A stretch of 37,941 nucleotides of DNA from Pelargonium nanum (Eukaryota; Streptophyta; Magnoliopsida; Geraniales; Geraniaceae): positions 1 through 37,941 of the forward strand of contig JAYMTF010000381.1 in NCBI GenBank assembly GCA_036897485.1. The letters run 5' to 3'. The notes beneath the pieces were generated by a model that saw nothing but the letters and a program-made list of their open reading frames with translations, made no database searches and was not told where the DNA came from. Positions 23,801 through 33,899 of the stretch are shown piece by piece. How positions within the stretch are numbered: position 1 is the first letter of the stretch; the number at the start of each line of letters is the position of its first letter. The translations under genes were made by a program, and so were the position numbers.

Positions 23801-24621
23801 TCCTGCAGAATATATTTATCATTAATCAAAACTCTGGCCTTAACGTAATAAATGGAATGGAGTTTCTTAAACCGCCCGAGAAGACAGCTAGCTTACCGCT
23901 TCACGAAAATCTCTAGTAGTGAAGTGTTGCTCCTTAATAGTGTTATCCCCCAATGACTTTAAACTTTTCACAGATAGAGGACGAGAATTGTGTATCTATG
24001 CAAACAAGTACACCATCAGCACAAGCAAAGAACAAACAATGTAGTAATAGAAAAACAAGAAAAACGATTAGCAAAATGGGAAACACAAAGGAGCCTGAAT
24101 AAGAAAAACCCACTTTGCTGGAGATCCATATAGAAACTAGCGCAAATAGCTGCAAATTGCTTTCTCTTAGGGGTTCCAGAAGCCAAATTTCCTTGACATT
24201 GCTCTTCTTGTACCTTGAAAAGTACAAAAGGCAAGGGCAGCCCAAGCACAACATCAGATTCAAAGTTCAAAACTCATATGGAAACAGTTTATGAGACTTC
24301 GAAATTCCCGATTCTCAAGTGTGAAAGAAAGAGAATTGTTACCTGGAGAGATAAGGAATGAAACGATCAGCGAAGAGCGACAATGCCGAATATTTGACGA
24401 GAGGAGCAACTTCCAATTTCTTCGATCATCGCAAATGTAATTGAGTTTTGATTGGAATGTGGACAACAAAAATTGAATTTGAAATCTAATTAACTACAGT
24501 AAATCAAGAAACAGAGAGGTTTGGGAGAGACGCTCACGCAAGCGGATTCGATGAGGAACTCCACCGCTCGAAATCGGAGCTCCGACGAGCAGTCATTAGA
24601 GCTTTTTGAACTAGACTTCAT
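17833..24621 (-). CDS. CYCJ18: Cyclin-J18
   Basis: CYCJ18 is a small, divergent plant cyclin first identified by complementing a yeast G1-cyclin mutant; its CDK partner is poorly defined. Coding exons on the minus strand: 24621-24538, 24419-24343, 24213-24114, 23995-23897, 23802-23785 (18 nt), 23689-23619, 23518-23392, 23290-23230 and 17924-17833. They total 729 nt (242 aa plus stop), near the 234 aa of the Arabidopsis protein, with all phases consistent. Recognisable parts: LRFRAVEFLIESAC (exon 1), LVKYSALSLFADRFIPYL and WLLEPLRESNLQLFALVSIW (cyclin-box helices, about 30-85), IKEQHFTTRDFREA, VLDFEIGTSGITF, NFEACMDIMDLLYEKEET, SPRSLAASILVASYVITVPK and QRWEFPVLPWV. The last exon (NFATSCKEDDIAELAR to PRKM) is 5.3 kb away; its acceptor TTGTGCAG and phase fit, but it is the least certain exon. 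The ATG at 24621 is the first in frame. Confidence 0.93.
17925..23229 (-). other. 5.3-kb last intron of CYCJ18
   Basis: Bounded by the donor TGGG|GTATGC after exon 8 and the acceptor TTGTGCAG| before exon 9. No nested gene is recognised on either strand. Near 20093 a GGGCCCGTTCGAGG motif resembles the outer end of a Harbinger- or hAT-type DNA transposon, but no matching opposite end was found. Around 21520-21540 and 21890-21990, CACGACACGGACACACG-like and GTATCGGAAGCGTG-like motifs resemble ends of a common plant repeat about 470 bp apart. The large size is therefore probably due to old insertions. Confidence 0.6.
23697..23714. repeat. (CA)n microsatellite in CYCJ18 intron 5
   Basis: About nine CA units lie directly beside the acceptor of coding exon 6 (exon starts at 23689 on the minus strand). 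On the transcript this is a GT-rich tract a few bases upstream of the acceptor CCTATAAG, in place of a normal polypyrimidine tract. Length changes could affect splicing efficiency, which is inference. Confidence 0.85.
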
Positions 24622-24829
24622 GGTCTCGCCAGAAGAGGAGAAAATGGAGGGACGGGTCTCGTTTGCGGGAAGTTTCAAATGGGATGATTTGCCACGTAGG
24701 CAATAAAAAGAGAATATTTAAAACACACGCATCGCTGTTCCCTTACTCACACGCGCGCCTAATTTATCTGCTCCTCTCCTCGAGTCGCCGCCACAATCAC
24801 AGTCCGGCCTCCGATCGAAGAAGAAAGAG
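24622..24829. promoter_or_regulatory. Bidirectional promoter between CYCJ18 and DIM1/YLS8
   Basis: Only 208 bp separate the two divergent start codons, so promoter elements and both leaders must overlap here. On the DIM1 side ATATTTAAAAC (24714-24724) is TATA-like, about 105 bp before the ATG. An ACGT-core motif GCCACGTAGG is at 24691-24700. GCGGGAA at 24665-24671 is the reverse complement of TTCCCGC, an E2F-like core, on the cyclin side. A pyrimidine-rich segment, CTGCTCCTCTCCTCGAGTCG, lies in the DIM1 leader. Exact start sites cannot be fixed from sequence. Confidence 0.65.
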
Positions 24830-24971
24830 ATGTCGTACTTGCTACCTCACCTTCACTCAGGATGGGCTGTGGATCAGGCCATATTGGCCGAGGAGGAAAG
24901 GCTCGTGGTCATCCGATTCGGTCATGACTGGGACGAAACTTGCATGCAGGTCCAGATCTCTTCTTCTTCTT

Positions 24972-25002
<31 letters not shown>

Positions 25003-26886
25003 TTTTTCCATTTAATCTGTTTTTAATCGATCGTGAGTGAAGAAAACCTAATCGTTTCTCTCCTCTTAGTTCTTACTATTTGTAAATCGGGAAAACCCTA
25101 ATTTTCAGTTTGGATTCAATTTTCGATTTGGTAATAAGTTTAGATGGATTAAATCGGTTGAGGATTGTTTGTTACTTAAACCTAAACAACACTCGAGTTT
25201 CGATTTTGTATTAAAGAACAGAAGCATAGCACTGTGTTAGTTTATCGAATTGGTAAGGGTTCTTAATCAGATTGCTATTTGATCTGATTGTAAATTTACT
25301 ACTTCCATGTAATGGCTGGGATTGGGATGTGCTGTACGTTATTCTGGAAGCATGGAAAATGCTTTCCAGTTGTTTGTTGAGCTGTAATATGTTAATGATC
25401 TCAAATTTTTCCGAGGAATTGAGTTATTAATCTTGGATCAAATATTATTTTTCTGAACATATCATCCTTAGATGTTAGTATCTTCGACGGAGTGGATTCA
25501 GTCTTTTGTGTCCTGACCTAGTTATTATTGTTCTAAGAGTTCGCATTGATGTTAGGTTTGGAACATAATTATGCCTTTTGGTTTGTGCTTATTTGATCAT
25601 TGAGTTGTATGTAAACTTCCTTTTCATAATAATTACGGATTACTACCCACTTATGATGTCCCAAAACACATGACTGCACTTTTCGATTTCCACAATAGCT
25701 TACTACCCATCTCTAATGTCTAAAAACACACGACTACACTTTCTGTTTTCGATAACATTTTACTATCCTATTTGATGTCCCAAAACACATGACTACACTT
25801 TTCAACTCCCATGACATCTTGCTATCCAACTATGATGTCCCAAAACAAATGACTACACTTTTTATTTTTATAACATTTCAACCTCATATGTTTTCACCTC
25901 ATCCGTGAATCATGAACTTTAATGGATGAATTCTTTCTTTTTTAATCATGATGTCATAAATATCATATATGAATCCGAAATATTATAGGAAAATATAAAA
26001 TATGAATTGAAATGAGAATTATGTTTGACTTAGTTTTTAGATTGTAAGAGTATTTTGGGAATTTTAGAGTAAAAATGTCATGTGCAAAGTACATAATGAG
26101 TGAATGAATTTTTCCATTAAAATTGATGATTTACGGATGAAGTGAAAATATGCGGGGTGTAGGTGTTGTGAAAATAAAAAAGTGTAGTCATTTTTTTTGG
26201 ACAACATGGTCGGAAGTAAAATATTATGTAATAAAAAAGTGTAGTAATTTGTTTGGGACATCATTCATTTTCATAGGTGGGTACTAAAATGTTTTAGATA
26301 TCAAAAAGTGTAATCATTTGTTCTAGGACATCATAGGTGTGTAGTAAAATGTTTATGAAAACCGAAAAGTGCAGTCAACATAGGTGGGTAGTAATGCGTA
26401 ATTATCCCTATTTATGAATTCAGCTGAATGATGGAACGTGTTTGGCTGTTCACAATGTTGTTGTTGTTGTAAATAACATCCTTTTAAGTTTCGAATGATG
26501 GGTTTATGTGAGTTACAACAAAGCAATTTGCACTGGTTTATTAATGACTAACATATTGGCTCGGTTTATCATTGCAGATGGATGAAGTATTAGCATCAGT
26601 TGCTGAGACTATTAAGAACTTTGCTGTGATATACCTTGTGGACATCACTGAGGTCCCTGATTTCAACACTATGTATGAATTGTACGACCCGTCCACTGTG
26701 ATGTTCTTCTTCAGGAACAAGCACATAATGATTGATCTTGGTACTGGAAACAACAATAAGATTAACTGGGCTCTTAAGGACAAGCAGGAGTTTATTGACA
26801 TTATTGAAACTGTTTACCGTGGGGCGCGAAAGGGTCGCGGTCTCGTCATTGCTCCCAAAGATTACTCAACCAAGTACCGTTACTAG
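24830..26886 (+). CDS. YLS8: U5 snRNP 15-kDa thioredoxin-like protein DIM1/YLS8
   Basis: Ortholog of human TXNL4A, yeast Dib1 and Arabidopsis YLS8, a small thioredoxin-fold subunit of the U4/U6.U5 tri-snRNP needed for pre-mRNA splicing. Two exons, 24830-24949 (40 aa) and 26578-26886 (102 aa plus stop), give 142 aa, exactly the conserved family length. Exon 1 begins MSYLLPHLHSGWAVDQAIL and ends GHDWDETCMQ before a consensus donor CAG|GTCCAG. Exon 2 starts MDEVLASVAETIKNFAVIYL after TTGCAG and contains TEVPDFNTMYELYDPSTVMF and NKHIMIDLGTGNNNKINWAL, ending GLVIAPKDYSTKYRY. The junction is phase 0. The protein has no CXXC redox motif, which is normal for this family. The 1628-bp intron holds a (TTC)n tract next to the donor and a 777-bp MITE. 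Confidence 0.98.
24959..25001. repeat. (TTC)n microsatellite just inside the DIM1 intron
   Basis: About 14 TTC units start 9 bp after the exon 1 donor. If the intron were retained, the frame would read through a serine run, so open frames here are artefacts. The position so close to a donor makes length variation worth noting. Confidence 0.9.
25629..26405. mobile_element. 777-bp MITE with long inverted arms built of tandem subrepeats, in the DIM1 intron
   Basis: The left end ATAATTACGGATTACTACCC matches the reverse complement of the right end ATAATTACGCATTACTACCC. Each arm is about 250-310 bp and consists of about four related units of ~60 bp carrying TTACTACCCA, TATGATGTCCCAAAACA and ATGACTACACTTTT, in the opposite orientation in the other arm. 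The inner arm parts also pair (TTTCACCTCATCCGT left; its complement right), leaving a centre of about 150-200 bp. There is no coding capacity. The superfamily is uncertain; no unambiguous target duplication could be picked because of AT-rich flanks. A transcript of this intron could fold into a long imperfect hairpin. Confidence 0.85.
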
Positions 26887-28890
26887 GTGCATATGGTATT
26901 GCAGTTCATTTGAAGTTGCACTTTCAATTGATGAATTGATTACCAAGCGATGTTTATTCAAAATATATAACTACATGTGGAAATGAACATGAACTTATGT
27001 TGGATCTTTTGTGTTTGAATCTATCATGTCTTTCTAGCTTGGTTATATATCTATAAGACCTGTTTTATAATAATGTTTTCCTGGTTAAATGTAATATTCT
27101 TGACTTGCATATATAAACAATACTCTTCATGATGGATGTTTTGCTGAGATAAGGCAGATGGGTCCTTCACTTTCTCTTATACCCCAGAGCTTTGTTTGTT
27201 TGGTTGATGTTTGAGCCACAATACCTGATTGCTTGAATAGCTACCATACCGGAAGGTTAATGCTCCACAAAGTACCAAATCATCTCGACTTGGGTCTAGT
27301 TTGGTCCAAATCGAGCCAGGACGAGCAATTTAATCAAATTTGGCATGGTTCATTCGGTCCGTCTTAAGACCAGACTAAATTATCCTGATTGGACCATTTT
27401 GTCCCCAATTTATTCAGTTTCAGGCTTTCAACCCAAATCACTCATGTACCCTTATTTAACACCAGATTGGCCCCCACAAAGCCCATAGCCTATTTGAACC
27501 TTTTTTGAACTCATTTTGACACTTTAGGAACTTAATTTTGATTTGGGGGGGTCTATCCATATCTTACCTCCGGCGTTGTCTATCTATCCGTACTTTGGGA
27601 TCCATCTAGAAAATGTTTCTCACACCCCTTAGAAGCCCTCTTATGCTCAATGAGCTGTGCACAAGACCTACAAACTTCTTGAGCTTCCTCAAGGGACCTC
27701 ATTGCTTAAAAAGCCCCTTCGTGAGACCTCCATGTCCATAGTTTGACTCGCACCAATCATGGTCACAGACCCAAACCGCCATAACCACTGAGACGTCGAG
27801 CCATTTTGATTTCTAAACCCACTACAAATGAGGGTCTTTGTCACCACACATGATATCATCATTGCATCGTTGTGACATCATCGTTTGAACAGTATTATTA
27901 TTGAGCTCATGACATAAGCATGACATCATGAAAGTCCACTTTCCATTAACAATAATCAATCGACACATCGTCTCCTTCATCTTGATTTTGTGAGTGTAAA
28001 TAGCCTTTTAATGCATATCAAGACATTACATCAAAATTTCACTCATATCCACCAAGTGAATTTGTGAGAACTGAGCGGTCCGTTGGATTCGAGCATTTTA
28101 ATGAGTGGTGCATGCCTAAAGGAGTGGTTTTCATTTTGGTTTGGATAGTAACTCTCTAATCCCACTTGAATAATTCCCCACATGTAATTTAGCTCTAATT
28201 AACCCTTGTTTTAGGTAGAGCCATTAGCCCAATTGCCCCATTTCCTCAACTCTAGCTCTTTATATATATTAAATTGATGGTGAAAATGATGTAATGAATA
28301 GATTATTGCAAAGTAACTGGGTGAAGCTCAACACCTTAATTAAATAAAACTCAATTATTGATCAGTTTGATCTGGTCTGATTGGACATAATCCTTTGTGC
28401 CCAAGTTCCTGTCTACATTTCTCTGGAACTTTCTGTTCATTATTCAAATTTATATATTAATTTGCAATTGCAAACAAGAGATAGCTACTTTGTAAATTAA
28501 TTAGGGTTCGGCATCTTGGATTGAAGAATGGCCTTTTCACACTTTGACATAAGCTTCAATACAATTACAACATGAAGTTTATAAATTTATAAGTAGAAGC
28601 ATTCATGTTGCGTACGCTTCTTAAGCCAGTTGAATTGAGGTAATTAGTCTGAATCAAATTAGGTAATTCATACCTGAGATGAATATTAAAAATTTCCAAA
28701 TAACTTAATCTTAACCCATTAATTTTCTTAAATAAAAAATTGTTTCTTTAATATCTGTAATTTCTAGGCATTTATCGTTCTAGACATTTTCTTTGAACTA
28801 CCGTCAATTTTTTTAACCATTTCTACACGTACTTTTTTTCAATTCAATACACATATTTACTAGATCTGATCTGATTAGCTTTCTTTTCCC
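26887..28890. other. Intergenic: DIM1 3' region, then old repeat-derived DNA
   Basis: The first ~200 bp after the DIM1 stop is AT-rich and probably 3' UTR. From about 27130 to 27950 composition becomes C-rich on the plus strand, with phrases related to the minisatellite at 12470-12660 (GGGACCTCATTG, GAGACCTCCATG), so it is likely a remnant of a related dispersed element. From 28000 to 28890 nothing is recognised. No host gene is seen on either strand. Confidence 0.45.
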
Positions 28891-28894
28891 ATTG

Positions 28895-29190
28895 GTTTCA
28901 TCACCACAACTGACTCATTTTATTCGATCTTGTCTTGTTATCATCTATCTCTTCTATATGCTAGTTTGTGAGAGTATATTTACTATGAGTAGATTGATTT
29001 TTTTTTTTCCATATTTTTCTAAAATGAATTGTACTATAGTAGCTATGTTAGTTCTAAAGTTTGTTTCTTCTCTCTTGGTAAAGGTTGTTGTATATCTTCC
29101 TTTGTTAGAAGTTTTGTTCTGTCTTTCATTGTTGGAAGTTTTTTTTTCCATTATGATTAAGTGAGTTTTGTTTGAGACTATTGCATATAA
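28895..29190. repeat. Copy A of an unnamed dispersed repeat
   Basis: This T-rich segment shares collinear phrases with 37330-37640: GCTAGTTTGTGAGAG versus GCTAATATGTGAGAG, and about 100-115 bp later CTTGGTAAAGGTTG versus TTTGGTGAAAGTTT, followed by similar T-rich tails. The copies are strongly diverged and thus old. Open frames on both strands here reflect low complexity. The family is unknown. Confidence 0.5.
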
Positions 29191-29392
29191 GATGTTTTTG
29201 AAAAAAACAATGTATGGTCTTATTGTTCTACTATTACGGTCAATATTTTAACCAACTATATGACAATCGATTGTTTATAAACATTCGAATTTGAAAATCA
29301 TGTTACTCATAATAATATATATGATTACATGTCATATCAGTTTTTAATATGTTATTAGTCAATATAACCTTAATGAAACTAATAATTTCTTC

Positions 29393-30110
29393 TAGGGTTT
29401 CTTCTTCCTTTGCAGTTTTGAGAGTCAATTAGGGTTTTGTGCGGCAGCGCCTGATTTTTAGAGCGGCGGTGGTCTCTTGAGTTGACGTATAACTAATTGC
29501 GGTCTTTCTCGTTTTGATAGCTAGTTCTTGCTTTGATAGCAAGCTAAGGTGTTGTGAGGTTTGTGTATTGGCGGCGTAGATTCGCGGTGAGTTTTTTTCT
29601 ATTGGTGTGTGCATAGGGCAATTAGAGATCTATGACGGTTGCAGGAAAAGAGAAGGTGGCTTGGAAGATGGTGGTTCGTTTGGAGCCCTCATATGAACCT
29701 TTGAGTTTGTTACCAAATCATATGACAGACCCGATGGTGGCGAGGGGCGATTGACAACGACTTTCACGCGATCGTTTTAATTTTCATGTTCAATTGTTTT
29801 CAATTGTTCGTATTCTTCAGGTGAAGAGGGAGGATTTCAGTGCCTTCGGCTTGTTTATTCAAGCTGAAGGGGAGGATTTCAGTGCGTTCGACTTGATATT
29901 TCAGGATGATTTAGTCATTGTGCCTAAATTTGGTAGTGTTGAGTTCTTGTTTGCGGGTTGGTCAACGAACCGAGTGCCCCATGAGTTAGTTAGGTCATCG
30001 GCTTTTTTGTCAAGCTTGTCTAGGTGGAATGATTTTCAAACTCAAATTTTATATTTTCTTTGTTATCGTTCGATATGAATTAATAAATTAAAAACGTTCC
30101 GTTCAAAAAA
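29393..30110 (+). mobile_element. Internally deleted LINE (L1 clade) with 13-bp target-site duplication
   Basis: TAATAATTTCTTC flanks the element at 29380-29392 and 30111-30123. The 718-bp insert starts AGGGTTTC-like and is followed by GCGGCAGCGCC and GGCGGTGG motifs typical of plant L1 5' leaders. A start codon at 29632 gives a short frame (MTVAGKEKVAWKM...). Its 3' part reads FGSVEFLFAGWSTNRVPHEL, matching the C-terminal RNase H domain of plant L1 ORF2 (GS..F.F..RS.N.VAHELA), then a stop and a short A-rich tail (TTCAAAAAA). ORF1 and reverse transcriptase are absent, so the two ends are joined across a large deletion. An internal duplication of GAGGATTTCAGTGC is at 29830 and 29871. Confidence 0.8.
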
Positions 30111-30123
30111 TAATAATTTCTTC

Positions 30124-31035
30124 CGGAAATATCTTAATAATCCAATGACTTATTCATAACTTTAAAGAGAAGTCATTGGAGAATTCTGGTCAGATTTTCT
30201 GGATATTGTTATTTGCATATTCAATACTTGTATGCAATTTGTTCAAAATGGTTAATTATTTTTTAAATATGTGTGATAAGTGTTATGTCTTGGACAACAG
30301 TAGAAGTATAGTATGGTCCCAACCAAAATGACCCATAATTTCTTGGAGCAACAACTTGCAGTATTAAATGATATCTCTAAAACCTAAAAGTAAAATACCT
30401 TTATATATACACTCAATATATAAAATTATACTTATTCTATATCTATATGAGCACTGAGGAATTGTTGCAGTGTTGCCTCACCCAATTCACCATCCACACG
30501 AACCACACAATATATATTAATGCTCAATTATTGTTCATGAATAAGATTAATATATATACATGAGTTTCTTTAACTACTTATATGTTTATTTATTTATTTA
30601 TAATATGTTGCAGATATTATAGTTGAGATCCTCCAATTAATTTGATTCTTAAGATGCCCTAATCATTGGGAAATTGAGGTTAATTAAAAATTAAGCATGC
30701 ATGGGGGTTGGCTAGCAAAACCCTGCTTGAGAGCAATGTGTTTTTCAAATTTAATGAACCATAGTTGTTGGACCAAAAACAATAATCTTAATTAAAAATG
30801 ATCACAATGAAAGAGATGGATTAATTGGCATCTATAGTGGCTGAAAAGAACAAAAACAAATTAATTAATTAATTAATTGGCTACTAAAATTCAATATCAT
30901 AAATCACTGTACACTCACAAGTCACACCAACTTAAACAAACCATAACTCAGTTTAATTTGTTTAACTCTGTCTCTCTCTACATATATATTAACACAAACA
31001 TATTTTATCTAAAATCAAAACTCAAGCTCAGTTTA
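30124..31035. other. Intergenic DNA downstream of IP5P9
   Basis: AT-rich, with a (TTAA)n run at 30861-30878 and no gene. The IP5P9 stop overlaps an AATAAA hexamer on the minus strand (plus 31032-31037), which is close for a poly(A) signal; the working signal is probably further downstream. Confidence 0.45.
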
Positions 31036-33509
31036 TTAAATTTGAAAGCTTGATCTGCCTTTGCACACAACATCATCTACCAAGGACAATTGAAGATGAT
31101 GATCCAACTCGTTTGCTGTTTTATCGAACCTTTCCGACAAGAAAAAGCTTTGAAATCCTCGTAACGTCGTTGTTACCCCAACTTCCGCGGTAAATATAGC
31201 CTTCACGGGTCTATGATCGGATAATTTTGATTCGCCTCTTGTGTATAGATGTTGCTTTAGTCCCTCCCCATACCAAATTATCCGATCACACCTACATATC
31301 GATCACCATATAGTTTGTTGAGTAATTTATCATCTGAATTATAATAAAAAATTACGTGTAAAAACAAATATACAAGTTCAAAAATATATTACGTACCATG
31401 CAGGAGCGCGCCTTTTTTCGCCTTTTTTGCCTTGAGTACAACCATAATACACATCCGAATTTGGATTATATTTGTATGTTGGAGCAAATGCGATTTTTGA
31501 TTCATGCCAGCCTTCAAATACTTGACCATCCATGAGCTCCATCTTTAGCTACATTTTGAAAAGAAAAAAGATTAATTACATGCAAGTACAATTGAATCTA
31601 TTAAACTCGTCTAAATGTTATTTTTGGCTACCTGATCGTTTTTTAGTAATGCATTCCAATCTTTTTCGTCGACAAATGATCGAGTTGTTGCTTCCGGTAG
31701 AGAAATTCTATAATTCAAATCTCCTAGTAAGATTACCCGACTGCACCAAATTACCATACACAATTAGCTAATATCACCAAAGATATTTGAATTAAAAGAG
31801 CAGTATAAGCATCTTAATTACAAGTGTGATTAAAGTGATATTATAATATCTTGATTAACAGAATAAAAAACACAAATATCTTGATTAACCGGGTCAGCTA
31901 GAAGTTAATAATCCTTTATTATATGGTTAGCCCACCATATTAAAATACAAAATAATAATAATTCCCAACAACTACCGAATTCCAAAAGATATAATAAATT
32001 AAATTGGTGGTCACTAGCAAAGTAAATTTTATATTTTGACGGCCTAAATAATAATAGGACAAATTCAAAGTTTTGAAACCAACAACAAATCAAGTCCTGG
32101 TATTTAATCTATACCTGAAAAACTTGTCTTATTCTCATGCTTTTGGTGGAACCATATAAATATAATACAAGAACATATATACGATGGAACTGATGATATC
32201 AACAAATTAATCAACATTAAATATGCTGTAATTTACATACTCGTGATCAAGAATCTTTCGAGGCAAATCAAGAGAAGAGCCTTTAGGAAAGCTTGTTCGG
32301 GACAATATTTCAATGGCGTTGGAGTTTCTAAGCTTCTCGTCTCCTTCTCTTCCACCGGAAGCTAGGTGACTGCAAACAAAGCAGAAGCTAGTTTCATGTA
32401 ATCGAAATCTAACCGACACTGATCCCTGCAAATTAACCAAAACATTTAAATTATAAACAATAATTAAGAAATTTGAAAAATATAATCTTTACATGAATAG
32501 GCAACCAATGAAAAAAGTACATTGCATGATGAAAATGTATTAATGATCCAAGTTTCATTACTTATTAGACGTTTTCATTGTGCACTCAAGTGTTTCCATG
32601 AAAACATGTTAAATTACATGTTCGCTCGAACAAGTTTATATACTACGTACGTAAGGATTGAGACATTAAATGATGATATATACATGCATGTGTGTTAGTT
32701 ACCTTGTTTCCTAGGCATCCCATGATTCCACAGCCAACGCAAGAGACGGATGGATTCCGGATAAAGGGAATAAGATGGTTTCGAACCCAAACAGAAATTA
32801 ATATTCCAACCATTTGTTTGCTTACGATGCATCTGAAACCATGTTCATCGCTCACACTCTTCTTCGTCTTCTTCTTGTTTAGAGCTTCTCTAATGAGAGA
32901 GTTCCATTTCATGGAAATCTTGCCATTCTCCGACCCAAGAACATTCCCAGCCCTCAGCGGAACAACTTCTTGAAACCTAATCATACATATACATACAATA
33001 TATCAAGAAACCTAAACATAACAACAAGTTATTAACATATGTAGGTAGGTTTTACGTACCCAAGAACATAGATATCGCAGGGAGGGTCGGACGTGTGTAG
33101 CCAATCCTCCATGTCCAAATCGTCACTAGGTGCAACACCGCCGACGTTCCAAGTGCTAACAAAAACCCTAAATTTACGTACAACAAGATAAACAATTGTT
33201 AGGTTGTTACGTACGAGACTCGACGAAACAACAATTGGGTTAGTTGTAGTAGTTATTACTTGTACTTGTGTGTCTTGCTGTGTTGGGACAGAGATGGTTG
33301 GTCCAAGCTACAGGCATCGTCTTGGGTTGGGAAATCGGCAACGAAATTGTTGCTGCCTAGAGTTTTTCTGAGGATCTTGTTAGCTACTAATCTAGGCCAT
33401 ATCACCTGCAAATTAAACCACATGTGTTTATTACAAAAACATGCACGTAAACGAAAACATATGTCGGAGATGGAGGTTTGGTGCTGACCTGTCCTTGATT
33501 TCCGGGCAT
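31036..33509 (-). CDS. IP5P9: Type I inositol polyphosphate 5-phosphatase, IP5P9-like
   Basis: The enzyme removes the 5-phosphate from soluble inositol polyphosphates and/or phosphoinositides; the Arabidopsis counterpart 5PTase9 affects root-hair endocytosis and salt response. Coding exons on the minus strand: 33509-33489 (21 nt), 33405-33260, 33167-33060, 32976-32703, 32425-32241, 31740-31632, 31548-31397 and 31291-31036. They total 1251 nt (416 aa plus stop), matching the short, repeat-less IP5P9 length, with all phases consistent. The start [20 protein letters not shown] is family-typical. Catalytic-fold motifs: [15 protein letters not shown] and [11 protein letters not shown] (N-terminal half), [32 protein letters not shown] (signature 1), [14 protein letters not shown] (signature 2) and [10 protein letters not shown]. 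No WD40 repeats precede the domain, unlike the type II-like group. The tail ends CKGRSSFQI. Confidence 0.94.
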
Positions 33510-33517
33510 GGTTGTCG

Positions 33518-33541
33518 GAGAGAGAGAGAGAGAGAGAGAGG
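33518..33541. repeat. (GA)n / (CT)n tract in the IP5P9 leader
   Basis: About 12 dinucleotides end 9 bp upstream of the IP5P9 ATG; in the transcript this is a CU tract. Such tracts are common in plant leaders and core promoters. The open frames with Glu-Arg or Ser-Leu runs here are artefacts. Confidence 0.85.
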
Positions 33542-33740
33542 TGGGTTGTGAGACGAGAGAGTCGGGTAGAGAAGACAGATGATAAATGTGGAAGCAAAGA
33601 GATAATAAAGAAACGGCAAAGAATAGGATCAGATCATCATCATCAAGAATGGACAGAGACCTCTGCAAGTTGGTGTTTGGGGATATTGGAGAGAAGAGGA
33701 GGTTGATGACGTGGATGATGGCTACATTACTTACATTAAC

Positions 33741-33748
33741 TATTTATA
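33741..33748 (-). promoter_or_regulatory. Candidate TATA box of IP5P9
   Basis: On the minus strand the sequence is TATAAATA, a strong plant TATA match, about 232 bp upstream of the IP5P9 start codon. That implies a leader of roughly 200 nt containing the CT tract. Other AT-rich matches exist nearby, so the assignment is moderate. Confidence 0.5.
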
Positions 33749-33899
33749 ATATACTCTATCAACCTTACACAACTCATGAAATATGTGTTGTATGTAGATA
33801 TGATATACAGGTTGGGAAGAGACTTGTAAGCAAAGAAGAAAACATGGGTCTTTTGCAGTTCTATGCTTAAAACTCTTTTCATGGATTTGGATTTGTATT

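Noticed and set aside
24521-25040. Open plus-strand frames overlapping the CYCJ18 start and DIM1 exon 1 (61 and 125 codons)
   Set aside because: They are antisense or out-of-frame shadows of CYCJ18 exon 1 and DIM1 exon 1; the long serine or leucine runs come from the (TTC)n tract in the intron.
33402-33706. Several overlapping frames on both strands around the IP5P9 start (Ser-Leu and Glu-Arg runs)
   Set aside because: These arise from the (GA)n tract; the coding exon is only 33489-33509, joined to 33405-33260.
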